Position numbers and translations under genes: made by a program
Source of the DNA: Chitinophagales bacterium
GTDB taxonomy: Bacteria > Bacteroidota > Bacteroidia > Chitinophagales > Chitinophagaceae
Direction: 5' to 3'
Length of the DNA: 64,000 bases
Assembly (NCBI GenBank): GCA_020636495.1
Contig: JACJXQ010000008.1
Span: 1,364,001 to 1,428,000, forward strand
In this document: positions 19,478 through 27,933 of the stretch, one piece after another
Layout: each line of letters opens with the position of its first letter
Position numbering within the stretch: the stretch's first letter is position 1
Notes under the pieces: model-generated
Seen by the model: only the letters and a program-made list of their open reading frames with translations
What the model was told of the DNA's origin: nothing
The model's database searches: none

Positions 19478-19663
19478 ATGGACAAGTTACAATTGAAAGG
19501 AAACTGGAAAGAAATGAAGGGTAAGATCAAACAGGAATACGGTATGCTTACAGACAACGACCTTGCATACGAAGAAGGTAAAGAAGATGAACTGCTGGGC
19601 CGCCTGCAGGATAAGTTAGGTAAAACACGTAGTGATATTATTGAGTGGTTGAACTCACTTTAA
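19478..19663 (+). CDS. CsbD family stress-response protein
   Basis: This 61-residue highly charged helical protein contains the CsbD core: [15 protein letters not shown], then [22 protein letters not shown]. CsbD proteins are small, abundant, general-stress induced proteins of unknown biochemistry. A second CsbD-like gene starts 63 nt later, separated by a terminator, so the two are probably transcribed independently. The ATG at 19478 fits the family N-terminus. Confidence 0.9.
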   Translation: MDKLQLKGNWKEMKGKIKQEYGMLTDNDLAYEEGKEDELLGRLQDKLGKTRSDIIEWLNSL

Positions 19664-19669
19664 CATTTC

Positions 19670-19693
19670 AGCCTCCCGGCAGCGAGGCTTTTT
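19670..19693 (+). terminator. Terminator after the first CsbD gene
   Basis: A 6-bp stem, AGCCTC at 19670-19675 with GAGGCT at 19684-19689, has an 8-nt loop and runs into five Ts. Confidence 0.75.
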
Positions 19694-19725
19694 ATTGTAT
19701 CTTTATACACGTAAACACTCATAAT

Positions 19726-19914
19726 ATGGACACAAAAGATTTTAACGAAAGATGGCCTGAGATTAAAGCTAAGATCAAGCAAGAACACCCTGAGATATCA
19801 GATCACGAACTCGAATATATGATTGGCGAAGAAGTGAAATTGCTTGAAAAACTTCAGGCAAAAACCGGTAAGACCAGGTCGGAGATATATAAGTGGCTAC
19901 ACATAATGGGGTAG
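19726..19914 (+). CDS. Second CsbD-like small protein
   Basis: This 62-residue protein aligns with its upstream neighbour along its length: a Trp near residue 10, IKAKIKQEHPEISDHELEYM, EEVKLLEKLQAKTGKTRSEI and a final KWL. It lacks the canonical GNW..G start of CsbD, so it is a diverged paralogue. The open frame begins upstream at 19645, but that part overlaps the terminator, and the ATG at 19726 gives a protein of matching length. A near-consensus box (TATCTTTA, 19698-19705) could drive it separately. The function is unknown; a stress role is inferred from the paralogue. Confidence 0.8.
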   Translation: MDTKDFNERWPEIKAKIKQEHPEISDHELEYMIGEEVKLLEKLQAKTGKTRSEIYKWLHIMG

Positions 19915-19916
19915 TG

Positions 19917-20462
19917 TCAGCTACCGCCACCCGTACCCCTGAACTGGTGATGACTTTCCCTGAATAAAACATTGAATGTCGTCAGTGAACCGTATATACC
20001 CGTAATATATTGCTGAAGGTCTACTTTCTCCTCATCGGTCAATACTTTATGTGCGTTTATTTTCTGCTCTATAAGTCTTAACCTGTCTCTTACCATTACT
20101 ATTTTATGAAAGAAACCCTCAATAGGCATTTCCTTTCCTTGCAACGAATCATCTCCCGGCTTCAATATCAGTGTCCCACTGTTCCATTTGTTGGCCATAG
20201 GCACCAGTTGCATCTCATGCAGGCGGCGCTCTAGTATGTTGTCAAGTGCCTGCTCAATATCAGATAGGGTAATGCCCCCGCCTCCATCGCTACCTGCTTC
20301 TGAGGCTTCAATTACTTTCAGTTCAAACTCTTTATTGATACTTTTTGTGCCCTGTTGCGATTTGAACCATATCGTGTATAATTCACTGGATACGTCAACA
20401 ATAACACCCTTGCCAAAGTGTGGGTGCTCTACCCTGGAGCCGATACCTAACGTGTTTTCCAT
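19917..20462 (-). CDS. Conserved hypothetical protein with Tudor-like HPxFGxG motif
   Basis: The 181-residue product begins MENTLGIGSRVEHPHFGKGV. The HPxFGxGxV turn resembles the SH3/Tudor-like tail of PcrA/UvrD helicases and related RNA-polymerase-binding modules. The middle has an acidic/Gly-rich linker (GSDGGGG), followed by a helical region with EERLHEMQ-like and RDRLRLIEQKI segments. No enzyme motif is visible. The start at 20460-20462 was chosen over 20489 because the upstream codons look non-coding. It ends 2 nt after the CsbD-like gene on the other strand. An interaction with a nucleic acid enzyme is only a guess. Confidence 0.65.
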   Translation of the reverse strand: MENTLGIGSRVEHPHFGKGVIVDVSSELYTIWFKSQQGTKSINKEFELKVIEASEAGSDGGGGITLSDIEQALDNILERRLHEMQLVPMANKWNSGTLILKPGDDSLQGKEMPIEGFFHKIVMVRDRLRLIEQKINAHKVLTDEEKVDLQQYITGIYGSLTTFNVLFRESHHQFRGTGGGS

Positions 20463-20535
20463 AAATCGAAAATAGGATAAAATTGACAACTGATTTTCTG
20501 AAAGTTTTTTTCTATTTTTAGTTAAACTATATTTT

Positions 20536-20976
20536 ATGAATTCCTATTATCATGGTTCTGAAGAACAACAATATGTAATCTATGCCGGTTTTTGGGCAAG
20601 GTTTTTTGCATACTTTATTGATGGTTTGATATTGGCGATACCCGGGTTTATTATCCGGTTTGTTGTAAATGATAGTCTTTTGGAGGGTAATCTGCTCTCC
20701 GCAACTATCACTTTTATTGTGGACTGGTTATATTTTGCATTACAGGAGTCTGGCTCTGCACAGGCTACATTGGGTAAAAGGATACTGGATATAAAAGTAA
20801 CAGATATGGATGGTGGTCGCATTAGTTTTGGTCGGGCAACAGGCCGTTATTTCGGAAAGATTATTTCTGCAATAATTCTTATGATAGGTTTTATCATGGC
20901 TGCATTTGATGACAGAAAGCAGGCATTGCATGATAAGATGGCGGGTACTTTGGTGGTTTCTAGTAGTTCGTTTTAA
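20536..20976 (+). CDS. RDD family membrane protein
   Basis: The 146-residue protein has the RDD pattern: an Arg in the first helix (FWARFFAYFIDGLI), then TLGKRILDIKVTD, and DDRKQALHDKMAGT near the end. Three or four hydrophobic segments are visible. RDD proteins are small membrane proteins of poorly known role; some act as Na+/H+ antiporters or accessory transport proteins. Its stop codon overlaps by 4 nt the end of the convergent metallo-beta-lactamase gene. Confidence 0.85.
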   Translation: MNSYYHGSEEQQYVIYAGFWARFFAYFIDGLILAIPGFIIRFVVNDSLLEGNLLSATITFIVDWLYFALQESGSAQATLGKRILDIKVTDMDGGRISFGRATGRYFGKIISAIILMIGFIMAAFDDRKQALHDKMAGTLVVSSSSF

Positions 20977-21710
20977 TACCTCTTTGCAGGTTCTTCTTCT
21001 AACAGGCGAATTGTATTCTCAATAGCTTTGTCAGACATCCAACTACCATGTCCGGGTATTACTGTTTTTATACCTGTTTTTGAGAAATGTTTATTCATCC
21101 TATTTACACTGATTGGCCACGCTGCCATATCTGCATCCTCGATATTGCCTATAGAACTGCTGAAACCACTTTTAATAAAGCATCCTCCATACAGGAATTG
21201 CTTTGACGGTATGTATAAGACAATGTTGTCTATTGTATGTCCCGATCCGGGGTAAAAAGCCTCTACCTCAATATTGCCACATTTGATGATGGTGTCGACT
21301 GAATAGAAAATATGCTTCGGTACACTATGACCATGTTTGGGAGCTTCTTCTGCTGTAAGTTGGTAACATAGGGTAGGAATATTGTTTTTGTGCATGGTAT
21401 TGATGCTGCCTATCCGGTCAACATGAGCATGGGTTATTATGGCCATTAAAATATGCTTGCCCAGGCTATCCTGCACAAACGAGATCAATTCAGCTGCCTG
21501 TGCATCATCCCACGGTGTGTCAAATAGTATTGCATCATTACCTGATATCAGAACAACTGCGTTGGCGTCTACATTCTTATAGTTGCCGGCATCTCCATAG
21601 GAAGTATACAGGTAGATATTACTGTCTACAGGAGTGATCTTGATACTATATTGACACGAGACAGGTAATGCCACACATAATGAGAATATTAAAGAAAGGA
21701 GTATTCGCAT
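20973..21710 (-). CDS. Subclass B1 metallo-beta-lactamase
   Basis: This 245-residue exported protein has all B1 metallo-beta-lactamase ligands. Numbered from ATG 21710, these are His94, His96 and Asp98 (THAHVDRIGS), His158 (GSGHTIDN), Cys177 (YGGCFIK) and His221 (IPGHGSW). The substrate-binding Lys after the Cys and an Asn in SSIGNIEDAD are also present. The closest visible resemblance is to the chromosomal enzymes of Flavobacteriia (BlaB/IND/EBR group) and to IMP, which hydrolyse penicillins, cephalosporins and carbapenems with two zinc ions. The signal peptide ends near LPVSC; whether that Cys is lipidated is unclear. A promoter box sits 3 nt before the ATG. No mobile element is nearby, so it looks intrinsic. 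Substrate range is untested. Confidence 0.9.
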   Translation of the reverse strand: MRILLSLIFSLCVALPVSCQYSIKITPVDSNIYLYTSYGDAGNYKNVDANAVVLISGNDAILFDTPWDDAQAAELISFVQDSLGKHILMAIITHAHVDRIGSINTMHKNNIPTLCYQLTAEEAPKHGHSVPKHIFYSVDTIIKCGNIEVEAFYPGSGHTIDNIVLYIPSKQFLYGGCFIKSGFSSSIGNIEDADMAAWPISVNRMNKHFSKTGIKTVIPGHGSWMSDKAIENTIRLLEEEPAKRY

Positions 21711-21713
21711 GTA

Positions 21714-21721
21714 CAAATATA
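21714..21721 (-). promoter_or_regulatory. -7 box of the metallo-beta-lactamase gene
   Basis: TATATTTG on the minus strand is separated from the ATG by only TAC. It lies exactly between the stop codon of the PAS gene and the lactamase start, so the lactamase may have its own leaderless transcript. No -33 match was seen, so read-through from the PAS gene is also possible. Confidence 0.5.
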
Positions 21722-22732
21722 CTATTGATAAGTATTCCTGTTCTCCTGTAATGACCTCGACATCTCAATAATAAAGTCGTCCATTTCGCCAACTGACTCC
21801 CTGAAGAAACTCAGTAACTTGTTCATCTCATCCGTTGTTTTTACTTCGTCTACCAATTGCAGCAGGCCCAGCATTGATGCTACCGGGCGACGCAGTTTGT
21901 GCGATACATCAGACAGTAGTGTTTCAAGGGTAATGATGTATTTATCTTTTTCCAATTGAGCTTTATGGTGTGGTGAGCGGTCTTTTGAAAAAACAGTCAC
22001 ACCTAATATCTTATCCTCGTAGTTTTTCATAGGGAAGATATGTATCTGTGTCATGCCCCTGAACAGTGAGTCATCGCCAAACAGGTGTTCGATAGTTGAA
22101 GACTGGCCCATCAATGCTTTCTCAAAAAGCTCTTGCGCTATTCCCAGGTCTTCGCTGATATTGATGTATTCTGCCATACTATGGCCTGTTTCTATATCAA
22201 CACCATATTTCTTTTTCATGGCTTGTTTATGAGCCTCGTTAAAGATGATATACTCCTGCTTTTTGTTCACTGAGAAAATAGAATCTTCGTAGTTATCAAT
22301 GATGGAACGTAGTATACCCTGGTTGGTAAATAGTTTGTCTGTAACCTGTACTAACGGAGTGATATTCCTGTTGATGATCAGCACCTTCTCAGAGTCCAGG
22401 TAAAAGAAGCGGGCTTCATTATGTTTGGATTTATCTTCTACCTGTACAGTATAACGGTGTATCTGCAGTTTTTTGTTGACGATAGTACGCAGAATACATG
22501 CTTTGAAAGTATCCGATAATTTTGGTTCCAGTCCTATGTCATAAATGGTTTTGCCATTGTATGCTTCAGCAGGCAAGTAGTTGTCCTGATCATGATTATT
22601 CATTTTTACATCCAGGAATACTCCATTGCGGTCAACAACAAATACCTGGTCGGCAACGGCCTGTGCAAATGCTCTGGTGTATATCTCTTCCGTCAGGTTG
22701 AGATATGAATATGGTTCACTCTCTCTGTTCAT
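21722..22732 (-). CDS. PAS-PAS-DHp protein lacking a histidine kinase ATPase domain
   Basis: The 336-residue soluble protein appears to hold two PAS domains (about 20-130 and 140-250) and then a dimerisation/phosphoacceptor helix pair with LLSDVSHKLRRPVASMLG, His278 being the likely phospho-accepting histidine. It stops about 60 residues later, with no N, G1 or G2 boxes of the HATPase domain. There is no remnant of one downstream, where the lactamase promoter begins. It could be phosphorylated in trans or act as a scaffold. It ends 11 nt upstream of the metallo-beta-lactamase gene. A functional link to the lactamase is inference from position only. Confidence 0.8.
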   Translation of the reverse strand: MNRESEPYSYLNLTEEIYTRAFAQAVADQVFVVDRNGVFLDVKMNNHDQDNYLPAEAYNGKTIYDIGLEPKLSDTFKACILRTIVNKKLQIHRYTVQVEDKSKHNEARFFYLDSEKVLIINRNITPLVQVTDKLFTNQGILRSIIDNYEDSIFSVNKKQEYIIFNEAHKQAMKKKYGVDIETGHSMAEYINISEDLGIAQELFEKALMGQSSTIEHLFGDDSLFRGMTQIHIFPMKNYEDKILGVTVFSKDRSPHHKAQLEKDKYIITLETLLSDVSHKLRRPVASMLGLLQLVDEVKTTDEMNKLLSFFRESVGEMDDFIIEMSRSLQENRNTYQ

Positions 22733-22935
22733 TTAGTAAGGCGTTTTGGTTAGTCAGGCTTATAAAACTAAGCAATATCGCTTAGAATAAACAGGGTGAT
22801 TTCACCCAGCCACATATTGCTGTGAATGAAGGTGTTAGGAACTGCGTTTTTTATTATGTCAAATAATGTTATTTTTAAACATTATTACGGGTAAGATAGT
22901 ACAAATAATAATGCTTCCCTGGTTTGTTCCATTGA

Positions 22936-22962
22936 CAAAAAATGGGAGCACTATGCTCCCAT
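22936..22962 (-). terminator. Terminator of parE overlapping its stop codon
   Basis: An 8-bp stem, 22942-22949 with 22955-22962, has a 5-nt loop and on the minus strand runs into TTTTTTGT. The last codons and the stop of parE form the 5' arm and loop. Confidence 0.85.
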
Positions 22963-24837
22963 CTCTTCTACCAGGTCTTTTTCTACTCTAAGGTTCTCAA
23001 TTATGTTTTTCTGCCTTTCAGGAGTATTCTTACCCATGTAATAGCTCAGTAATTTTTGTATTTGTGCTTCTTTGCCTAATAGTACAGGGTCTTTGTGCAT
23101 ATCTTCTCCTATAAATTGTGCAAACTCTTCAGGGCTTATCTCTCCAAGGCCTTTGAACCGTGTTATCTCTGGTTTAGTGCCCAGTTCTGCAATGGCTGCC
23201 TTACGCTCCTCATCGCTGTAGCAGTAAATGGTTTTCTGTTTGTTACGTACACGGAATAGTGGTGTCTGCAAAATGTACACATGTCCTGCTTTCACCAGGT
23301 CGGGGAAGAACTGCAGGAAGAAGGTCATGATCAGCAAACGTATATGCATGCCATCCACGTCAGCATCAGTTGCTATGATGATATTGTTATAACGCAAACC
23401 CTCCAGGCCCTCTTCTATATTTAATGCATGTTGCAGCAGGTTGAATTCCTCGTTTTCATACACGACCTTTTTGGTCAGCCCGAAACAGTTCAGCGGCTTA
23501 CCTCTTAGGCTGAAAACAGCCTGTGTTTCCACATTGCGGCTTTTTGTGATACTACCGCTCGCTGAGTCACCCTCGGTAATAAATATGGTACTCTCGTTTT
23601 GCTTTTGTATAAATTCCTCTTTGTTCTTATTGGGAGGCTCAGCATTAAAGTGTATACGACAGTCGCGCAGTTTTTTATTGTGCAGGTTGGCCTTCTTGGC
23701 ACGTTCATTGGCCAGTTTACGTATGCCCGATAACTCTTTACGCTCACGTTCGCTTTGCTCAATGCGTTTTTTCATCGCATCGGCTACTGTCGGGTTCTTG
23801 TGCAGGTAGTTATCCAACTCTTTCGAAAAGAAGTCCAATACGAATGATTTCATGGACTGTCCACCTTCTGCTATATATTGCGAACCTAGTTTTGTTTTTG
23901 TCTGCGATTCGAAAACAGGCTCCTGTACACGCACAGAGATAGCAGCACTGATACTTTGACGAATATCTGTAGCATCATAATCTTTTTTGTAAAAATCACG
24001 TATGGTCTTTACAAATGCCTCGCGGAAAGCCGCCTGGTGTGTACCTCCCTGTGTAGTATGTTGTCCGTTCACAAATGAGTATATATCCTCACCATAATCG
24101 TTGGTATGCGTTATAGCTACCTCTATATCCTCACCTTTCAGGTGTATGATAGGGTAGCGGTTCGTTTCCGGGTTGGTTTTATTCGTAAGCAGGTCCAGCA
24201 GGCCGTTCTTTGAAATATACAGTCGGTTGTTGAACTTGATCTGCAGGCCGGCATTCAGGTAGCAGTAGTTCCATATCTGGTTTTCGATATAGTCATTCAG
24301 AAAATGATATTTCTTGAAAACTGTATCATCAGGTATAAAGGTTACCAATGTCCCGTTTGGTTCCTCAGTCTTCTGTTCTTTGTGTTCTTTTACCAGTATA
24401 CCCTTCTCAAATTCAGCCTCCTTCATTTTACCATCTCTGAAAGCCGATACCTTAAAGTAATTACTCAGGGCATTGACTGCTTTCGTACCCACACCATTCA
24501 ACCCCACCGATTTCTGGAAGGCTTTGCTGTCATATTTGGCACCTGTATTTATCTTACTTACTACATCCACTACCTTACCCAGGGGTATGCCGCGGCCATA
24601 GTCGCGAACGGTAACAACACCCTTGTCCAGAGTTATTTCTATGCGCTTGCCAAACCCCATCGTATATTCATCTATACAATTGTCGGTTACCTCTTTCAGC
24701 AATATATATATACCATCGTCAGGGCTGCTCCCGTCTCCCAGCTTACCAATATACATGCCCGGGCGCAGGCGTATATGTTCTCTCCAGTCCAGCGACCGGA
24801 TACTATCCTCGTTATACAGATTCGTGTTCTCTGACAT
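22951..24837 (-). CDS. parE: DNA topoisomerase IV subunit B
   Basis: This 628-residue type IIA topoisomerase ATPase subunit has the GHKL site ([10 protein letters not shown] and DYGRGIPLG), a transducer domain with QTKTKLG, and the Toprim motifs EGDSASGS and DADVDGMH. Together with the A subunit it decatenates daughter chromosomes. The N-terminus ([18 protein letters not shown]) and the 628-residue length fit the short Bacteroidota ParE/GyrB-like group rather than GyrB with its Toprim insert. ParC is not adjacent in this window. The start at 24835-24837 was preferred over the upstream in-frame start at 24861. The gene ends within its own terminator. Confidence 0.9.
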   Translation of the reverse strand: MSENTNLYNEDSIRSLDWREHIRLRPGMYIGKLGDGSSPDDGIYILLKEVTDNCIDEYTMGFGKRIEITLDKGVVTVRDYGRGIPLGKVVDVVSKINTGAKYDSKAFQKSVGLNGVGTKAVNALSNYFKVSAFRDGKMKEAEFEKGILVKEHKEQKTEEPNGTLVTFIPDDTVFKKYHFLNDYIENQIWNYCYLNAGLQIKFNNRLYISKNGLLDLLTNKTNPETNRYPIIHLKGEDIEVAITHTNDYGEDIYSFVNGQHTTQGGTHQAAFREAFVKTIRDFYKKDYDATDIRQSISAAISVRVQEPVFESQTKTKLGSQYIAEGGQSMKSFVLDFFSKELDNYLHKNPTVADAMKKRIEQSERERKELSGIRKLANERAKKANLHNKKLRDCRIHFNAEPPNKNKEEFIQKQNESTIFITEGDSASGSITKSRNVETQAVFSLRGKPLNCFGLTKKVVYENEEFNLLQHALNIEEGLEGLRYNNIIIATDADVDGMHIRLLIMTFFLQFFPDLVKAGHVYILQTPLFRVRNKQKTIYCYSDEERKAAIAELGTKPEITRFKGLGEISPEEFAQFIGEDMHKDPVLLGKEAQIQKLLSYYMGKNTPERQKNIIENLRVEKDLVEEMGA

Positions 24838-24960
24838 ATAACTATCTCTCGTTTTTACCAAAGTACAAAGAAACTAAAATATCCTTTTTTCAGACCTGTG
24901 ATATGCCAGATGTGGATAAAGCTGCTCACAAGTGTGGTTATTTTATATCTGTCATAGCAT

Positions 24961-24992
24961 AAAAAAACAGGAATACTTTTTGAATCCCTGTT
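24961..24992 (-). terminator. Terminator of the FadL-like gene
   Basis: On the minus strand an 11-nt arm (24992-24982) pairs with 24976-24966 over an AAAAA loop with one mismatch and one wobble, then runs into seven Ts. Confidence 0.75.
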
Positions 24993-25030
24993 TTCTATGC
25001 ATTTCAAGCTGATATGAAGTGTTTCTCTTA

Positions 25031-26551
25031 TCAGAATTTAAACCCAACTGTCAGTGCAAGGTTATTAAAGCTGTTCTTAATAGTTGCTTTAGGTACATCT
25101 ATCACTTCGTTTGGATAAACTACGGCATATGGCTGTTCTTTAACAGTAGATGTAGAATGGTTGAAGCCAAGGTCGATAAATACGTCATCGAAACGGAAAC
25201 CTACACCTGCTGAATAATTCATTGTTTCCGAGCCATTTGAAGCGGTCCTGTAAGGGTTGCCGTAATACCCGAAACCAAGACGCAGCATCAGCATGTCAAA
25301 ACGTGCTTCACCACCAATGCGCAGGTTCGATGCTCCTTTGTACATACTTTTTATACCACTATTCACTTCGTTTTCGTAATAGTTATCAGTATTGTCAAAG
25401 TTGAATTTGGCAGATGCATAATCTACATATTCATAATCTACGCTGATGAAGCCATGCTTACCTATGATACCGGCTGCACTTAATACGGTCTTCCATGGAG
25501 TTATCAGTGAGTATTGATACTCATTGGTAGGTGCGTCTACCCGGCTATACGGGTTAGGGTCAGATGGATTAACTACTGATTTGAAATTTTCTGTGTTACT
25601 TACCAGCGACCTGTTTTGAACATCGGACAATGCAAAATAGGTGGGTGTATGGAATGCCGCACCTGCCCTGAAATTGTTTGTGAAATTATAAATGAACCCC
25701 AGCTTCATGTTAAGGCCTGTACCTGTTGTCTTCAACGACTCAGTATATTCAAAGTAGTCAAAATCATTGTCAGGGTTGCCGGATGCATCTTCTTCTCTCA
25801 GGGTCACATTTCGTATATATCTGAGTGAGGGAATGCCAATAGTTGCGCCCAGCATTAATTTTTCTTCGTAGTTGCCTCCAAATGAGAAGTTGACATCTGT
25901 TATCCCTCCTTTTTGTTCTACTTTGCGCATTTGGTTAAGACCTGTAGAGAAAGTCGGCGTTTTAGTATAACCAATACTGTCATTATAATCCAGCAGGAAG
26001 GCGTTATAACCCATACCTGCAAAAGTGGCCAGGTTGTTATAGTCGTCAGGATAGGCTATAGCATCCGCCAGGAATACTTCGCTGGCAGATGAGGTGTTAT
26101 TAAAACCACTGTACACATGGTTACTACTAAAATCTGCTACACGGTTTACACCAAATCCGAATGATGCGGCTTTCCATTTACTTTTCTTATATCTTCTGCC
26201 TGTAGCAGCACTTGTAAATACTACGCCCAGGTTGTTGATGTTGAATCTGGTACTGTTATCTACAGTAGCGGCACCTGTATAAGTACTGTTGGTGCCATTC
26301 ATTTTTAGCGATGGTGTAAATGTCAGTTCAGAAGACCTATATACTCCAATACCTGCAGGGTTGACACTTAAAGCAGAGAAATCGCCACCTATAGCACCCA
26401 AAGCACCACCAAAGCCAATTGAGCGGGCGGTACCTTGAGGGCTCAGCATTGAGTATCTCAAAGCGTCCGATTCATCCTGGGCTGAGGCCAGCCAAGCAAA
26501 CCATGGGGCACCTATCATTATAGTCGTGAAAAGTAGATAACGCCTTATCAT
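25031..26551 (-). CDS. Outer-membrane protein transport protein, FadL/OMPP1-like
   Basis: The 506-residue protein has an N-terminal export segment (cleavage near ASA at 22-24) followed by ALRYSMLSPQGTARSIGFGGA and GGDFSALSVNPAGIGVYRSSE. The NPAG turn after an alternating pattern is typical of FadL/TodX-type barrels, which bring long-chain fatty acids or other hydrophobic molecules across the outer membrane. Repeated phrases such as LGFIYNFTNNFRAG and the C-terminal LALTVGFKF fit a barrel with a terminal aromatic residue. Such genes are often named hemin receptors in Bacteroidota without evidence. The substrate is unknown. Confidence 0.83.
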   Translation of the reverse strand: MIRRYLLFTTIMIGAPWFAWLASAQDESDALRYSMLSPQGTARSIGFGGALGAIGGDFSALSVNPAGIGVYRSSELTFTPSLKMNGTNSTYTGAATVDNSTRFNINNLGVVFTSAATGRRYKKSKWKAASFGFGVNRVADFSSNHVYSGFNNTSSASEVFLADAIAYPDDYNNLATFAGMGYNAFLLDYNDSIGYTKTPTFSTGLNQMRKVEQKGGITDVNFSFGGNYEEKLMLGATIGIPSLRYIRNVTLREEDASGNPDNDFDYFEYTESLKTTGTGLNMKLGFIYNFTNNFRAGAAFHTPTYFALSDVQNRSLVSNTENFKSVVNPSDPNPYSRVDAPTNEYQYSLITPWKTVLSAAGIIGKHGFISVDYEYVDYASAKFNFDNTDNYYENEVNSGIKSMYKGASNLRIGGEARFDMLMLRLGFGYYGNPYRTASNGSETMNYSAGVGFRFDDVFIDLGFNHSTSTVKEQPYAVVYPNEVIDVPKATIKNSFNNLALTVGFKF

Positions 26552-26639
26552 AAAAATCAGTTTAGTAGTTTGACCTGTAATGAGAACTGATGTTTAATCA
26601 GTAAAACAAATATCCGAAATCAAATACTACACCTATGTT

Positions 26640-26676
26640 AAAAAAAGAGCGGCACAGGAAAATGTTCCTGTGCCGC
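26640..26676 (-). terminator. Strong terminator of the Gly/Tyr-rich protein gene
   Basis: A perfect 12-bp stem, 26649-26660 with 26665-26676, has a 4-nt loop and on the minus strand runs into a T-rich tail (TCTTTTTTT). Confidence 0.9.
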
Positions 26677-26708
26677 AGATATGTTTATATATTTTCTGAA
26701 TTACCGTA

Positions 26709-27836
26709 TTATCTGCCCCTGCTTCCACCACTGAAACCACCGCCACGGCTTCCGCCGCCGCTAAAGCCACCACCACGGCTACCACCGCCAAAACCACCGC
26801 TGCTATGCGAAGGGGAAGAATAACTCCTGGATGGTGTGCTGTTATAAGATGGCTCAGAACGTTGTTGAGAAGGCTGACTGTAATTATTAGATGGCTCGCT
26901 GGAAGGGCGGTTATATCCGTAGTTACTGCGCTGCGATTCAGACCTTGAACCTTGCGATGGTGAACCGTATCGTTCACTCCTGGAGCCCGATCCTCTTTCA
27001 TTTGTGTTACTGTAGCTTCGGCCAATATTAGAAGAGCCCCTTTCGCTGTTCGAAATACTCCTGCGTTCATTTGCACTTGATGATGACGACGGTGCAATGT
27101 ATCTTCCTGAATAGTTCCTGTTGGCGCTGGTGCCTGCATTGGCCTCCCTTAACTGTCCTCTTGATCCGTAACCGGTTGTCGAACGTCCGGAAGCTCTCAG
27201 ACTGCCGGGATACCTGTTGATAGATGAACGTGGCCCGTAGCTGCGGTTGGAGTAACTCTTGCTACCATTATCATAAGCACCTGCATAATAACCGTTGTAA
27301 AAACCATTATAGTATCCGCCATAGTAGCCACCATATCCATAACCTCCGTAGCCCCAGTATGGTGAATACCAGCCACTATAATAACCGGGATAGCCAAATC
27401 CATAGCCCCAGTAGGGGTTGCCGTAATATCCATAGCCCATACCCCAGCCATAACCGAAGCCCCAACTGCTGCCATAATAGCCACCGCCATACCATGGGTT
27501 ATACCAGAACGATGGACTATAAGCCCAATAGCTGGCGCCGAAATATGGATTATAAAAACGATTGATGCGGGTTGCATAGTTGTAGTCATCGTCGTCATAA
27601 TCTATATACGTGCCTTCTCCCTGGTCGCCATCAGCAGTATTGTTTGCCTGGCGCTCCTCCGCCCGTTTGCGGCGTGCTGCGTCAATAGCATCCCTTTCTT
27701 TGGCTGCTTCATCCGCATCTTTAGCTGCATCATCAGCTGTATAGTATATATCATCCACCACTTTTTCGCCCTGCGCATAGCTATCCACATGGCCTAATGC
27801 CGCTATCAGCAATCCGGTTAAGAGAATATGTTTCAT
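26709..27836 (-). CDS. Secreted low-complexity Gly/Tyr- and Ser-rich protein
   Basis: The 375-residue product starts with a signal peptide (MKHILLTGLLIAALGHVDSYA). It then has an acidic Ala/Asp-rich helix (DDAAKDADEAAKERDA), a block near 95-195 made mostly of Gly, Tyr, Trp and Pro, a Ser/Arg/Asn-rich stretch, and a C-terminal Gly-rich repeat (GGGSRGGGFSGG units). No enzyme domain is present. Such composition suggests a structural or adhesive surface protein; similar Bacteroidota proteins lack a known role. The start at ATG 27836 was preferred over 27854 because it opens the signal peptide. A strong terminator follows. Confidence 0.75.
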   Translation of the reverse strand: MKHILLTGLLIAALGHVDSYAQGEKVVDDIYYTADDAAKDADEAAKERDAIDAARRKRAEERQANNTADGDQGEGTYIDYDDDDYNYATRINRFYNPYFGASYWAYSPSFWYNPWYGGGYYGSSWGFGYGWGMGYGYYGNPYWGYGFGYPGYYSGWYSPYWGYGGYGYGGYYGGYYNGFYNGYYAGAYDNGSKSYSNRSYGPRSSINRYPGSLRASGRSTTGYGSRGQLREANAGTSANRNYSGRYIAPSSSSSANERRSISNSERGSSNIGRSYSNTNERGSGSRSERYGSPSQGSRSESQRSNYGYNRPSSEPSNNYSQPSQQRSEPSYNSTPSRSYSSPSHSSGGFGGGSRGGGFSGGGSRGGGFSGGSRGR

Positions 27837-27876
27837 TGTATATATTTTAAACATGAAAACTACCTGTGTAAATTAC

Positions 27877-27884
27877 TACTTTTG
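27877..27884 (+). promoter_or_regulatory. -7 box of proS
   Basis: TACTTTTG at 27877-27884 matches the consensus. It lies 49 nt before the proS ATG. No clear -33 TTG was found. Confidence 0.5.
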
Positions 27885-27933
27885 CCAAACCCAACCAATT
27901 AATTAACAGTACGAAAAGCACTAAAGACGCATT

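Noticed and set aside
20973..21710. The lactamase as a glyoxalase II or lactonase of the same fold
   Set aside because: The Cys ligand, the B1-type GSGHTxDN and GGCFIK motifs, and the Asn in SSIGNIEDAD are those of B1 beta-lactamases rather than glyoxalase II or lactonases.
26709..27836. Repetitive stretches in the Gly/Tyr-rich gene as a CRISPR array
   Set aside because: The repeats are short, irregular, in frame and codon-based, with no unique spacers of fixed length.
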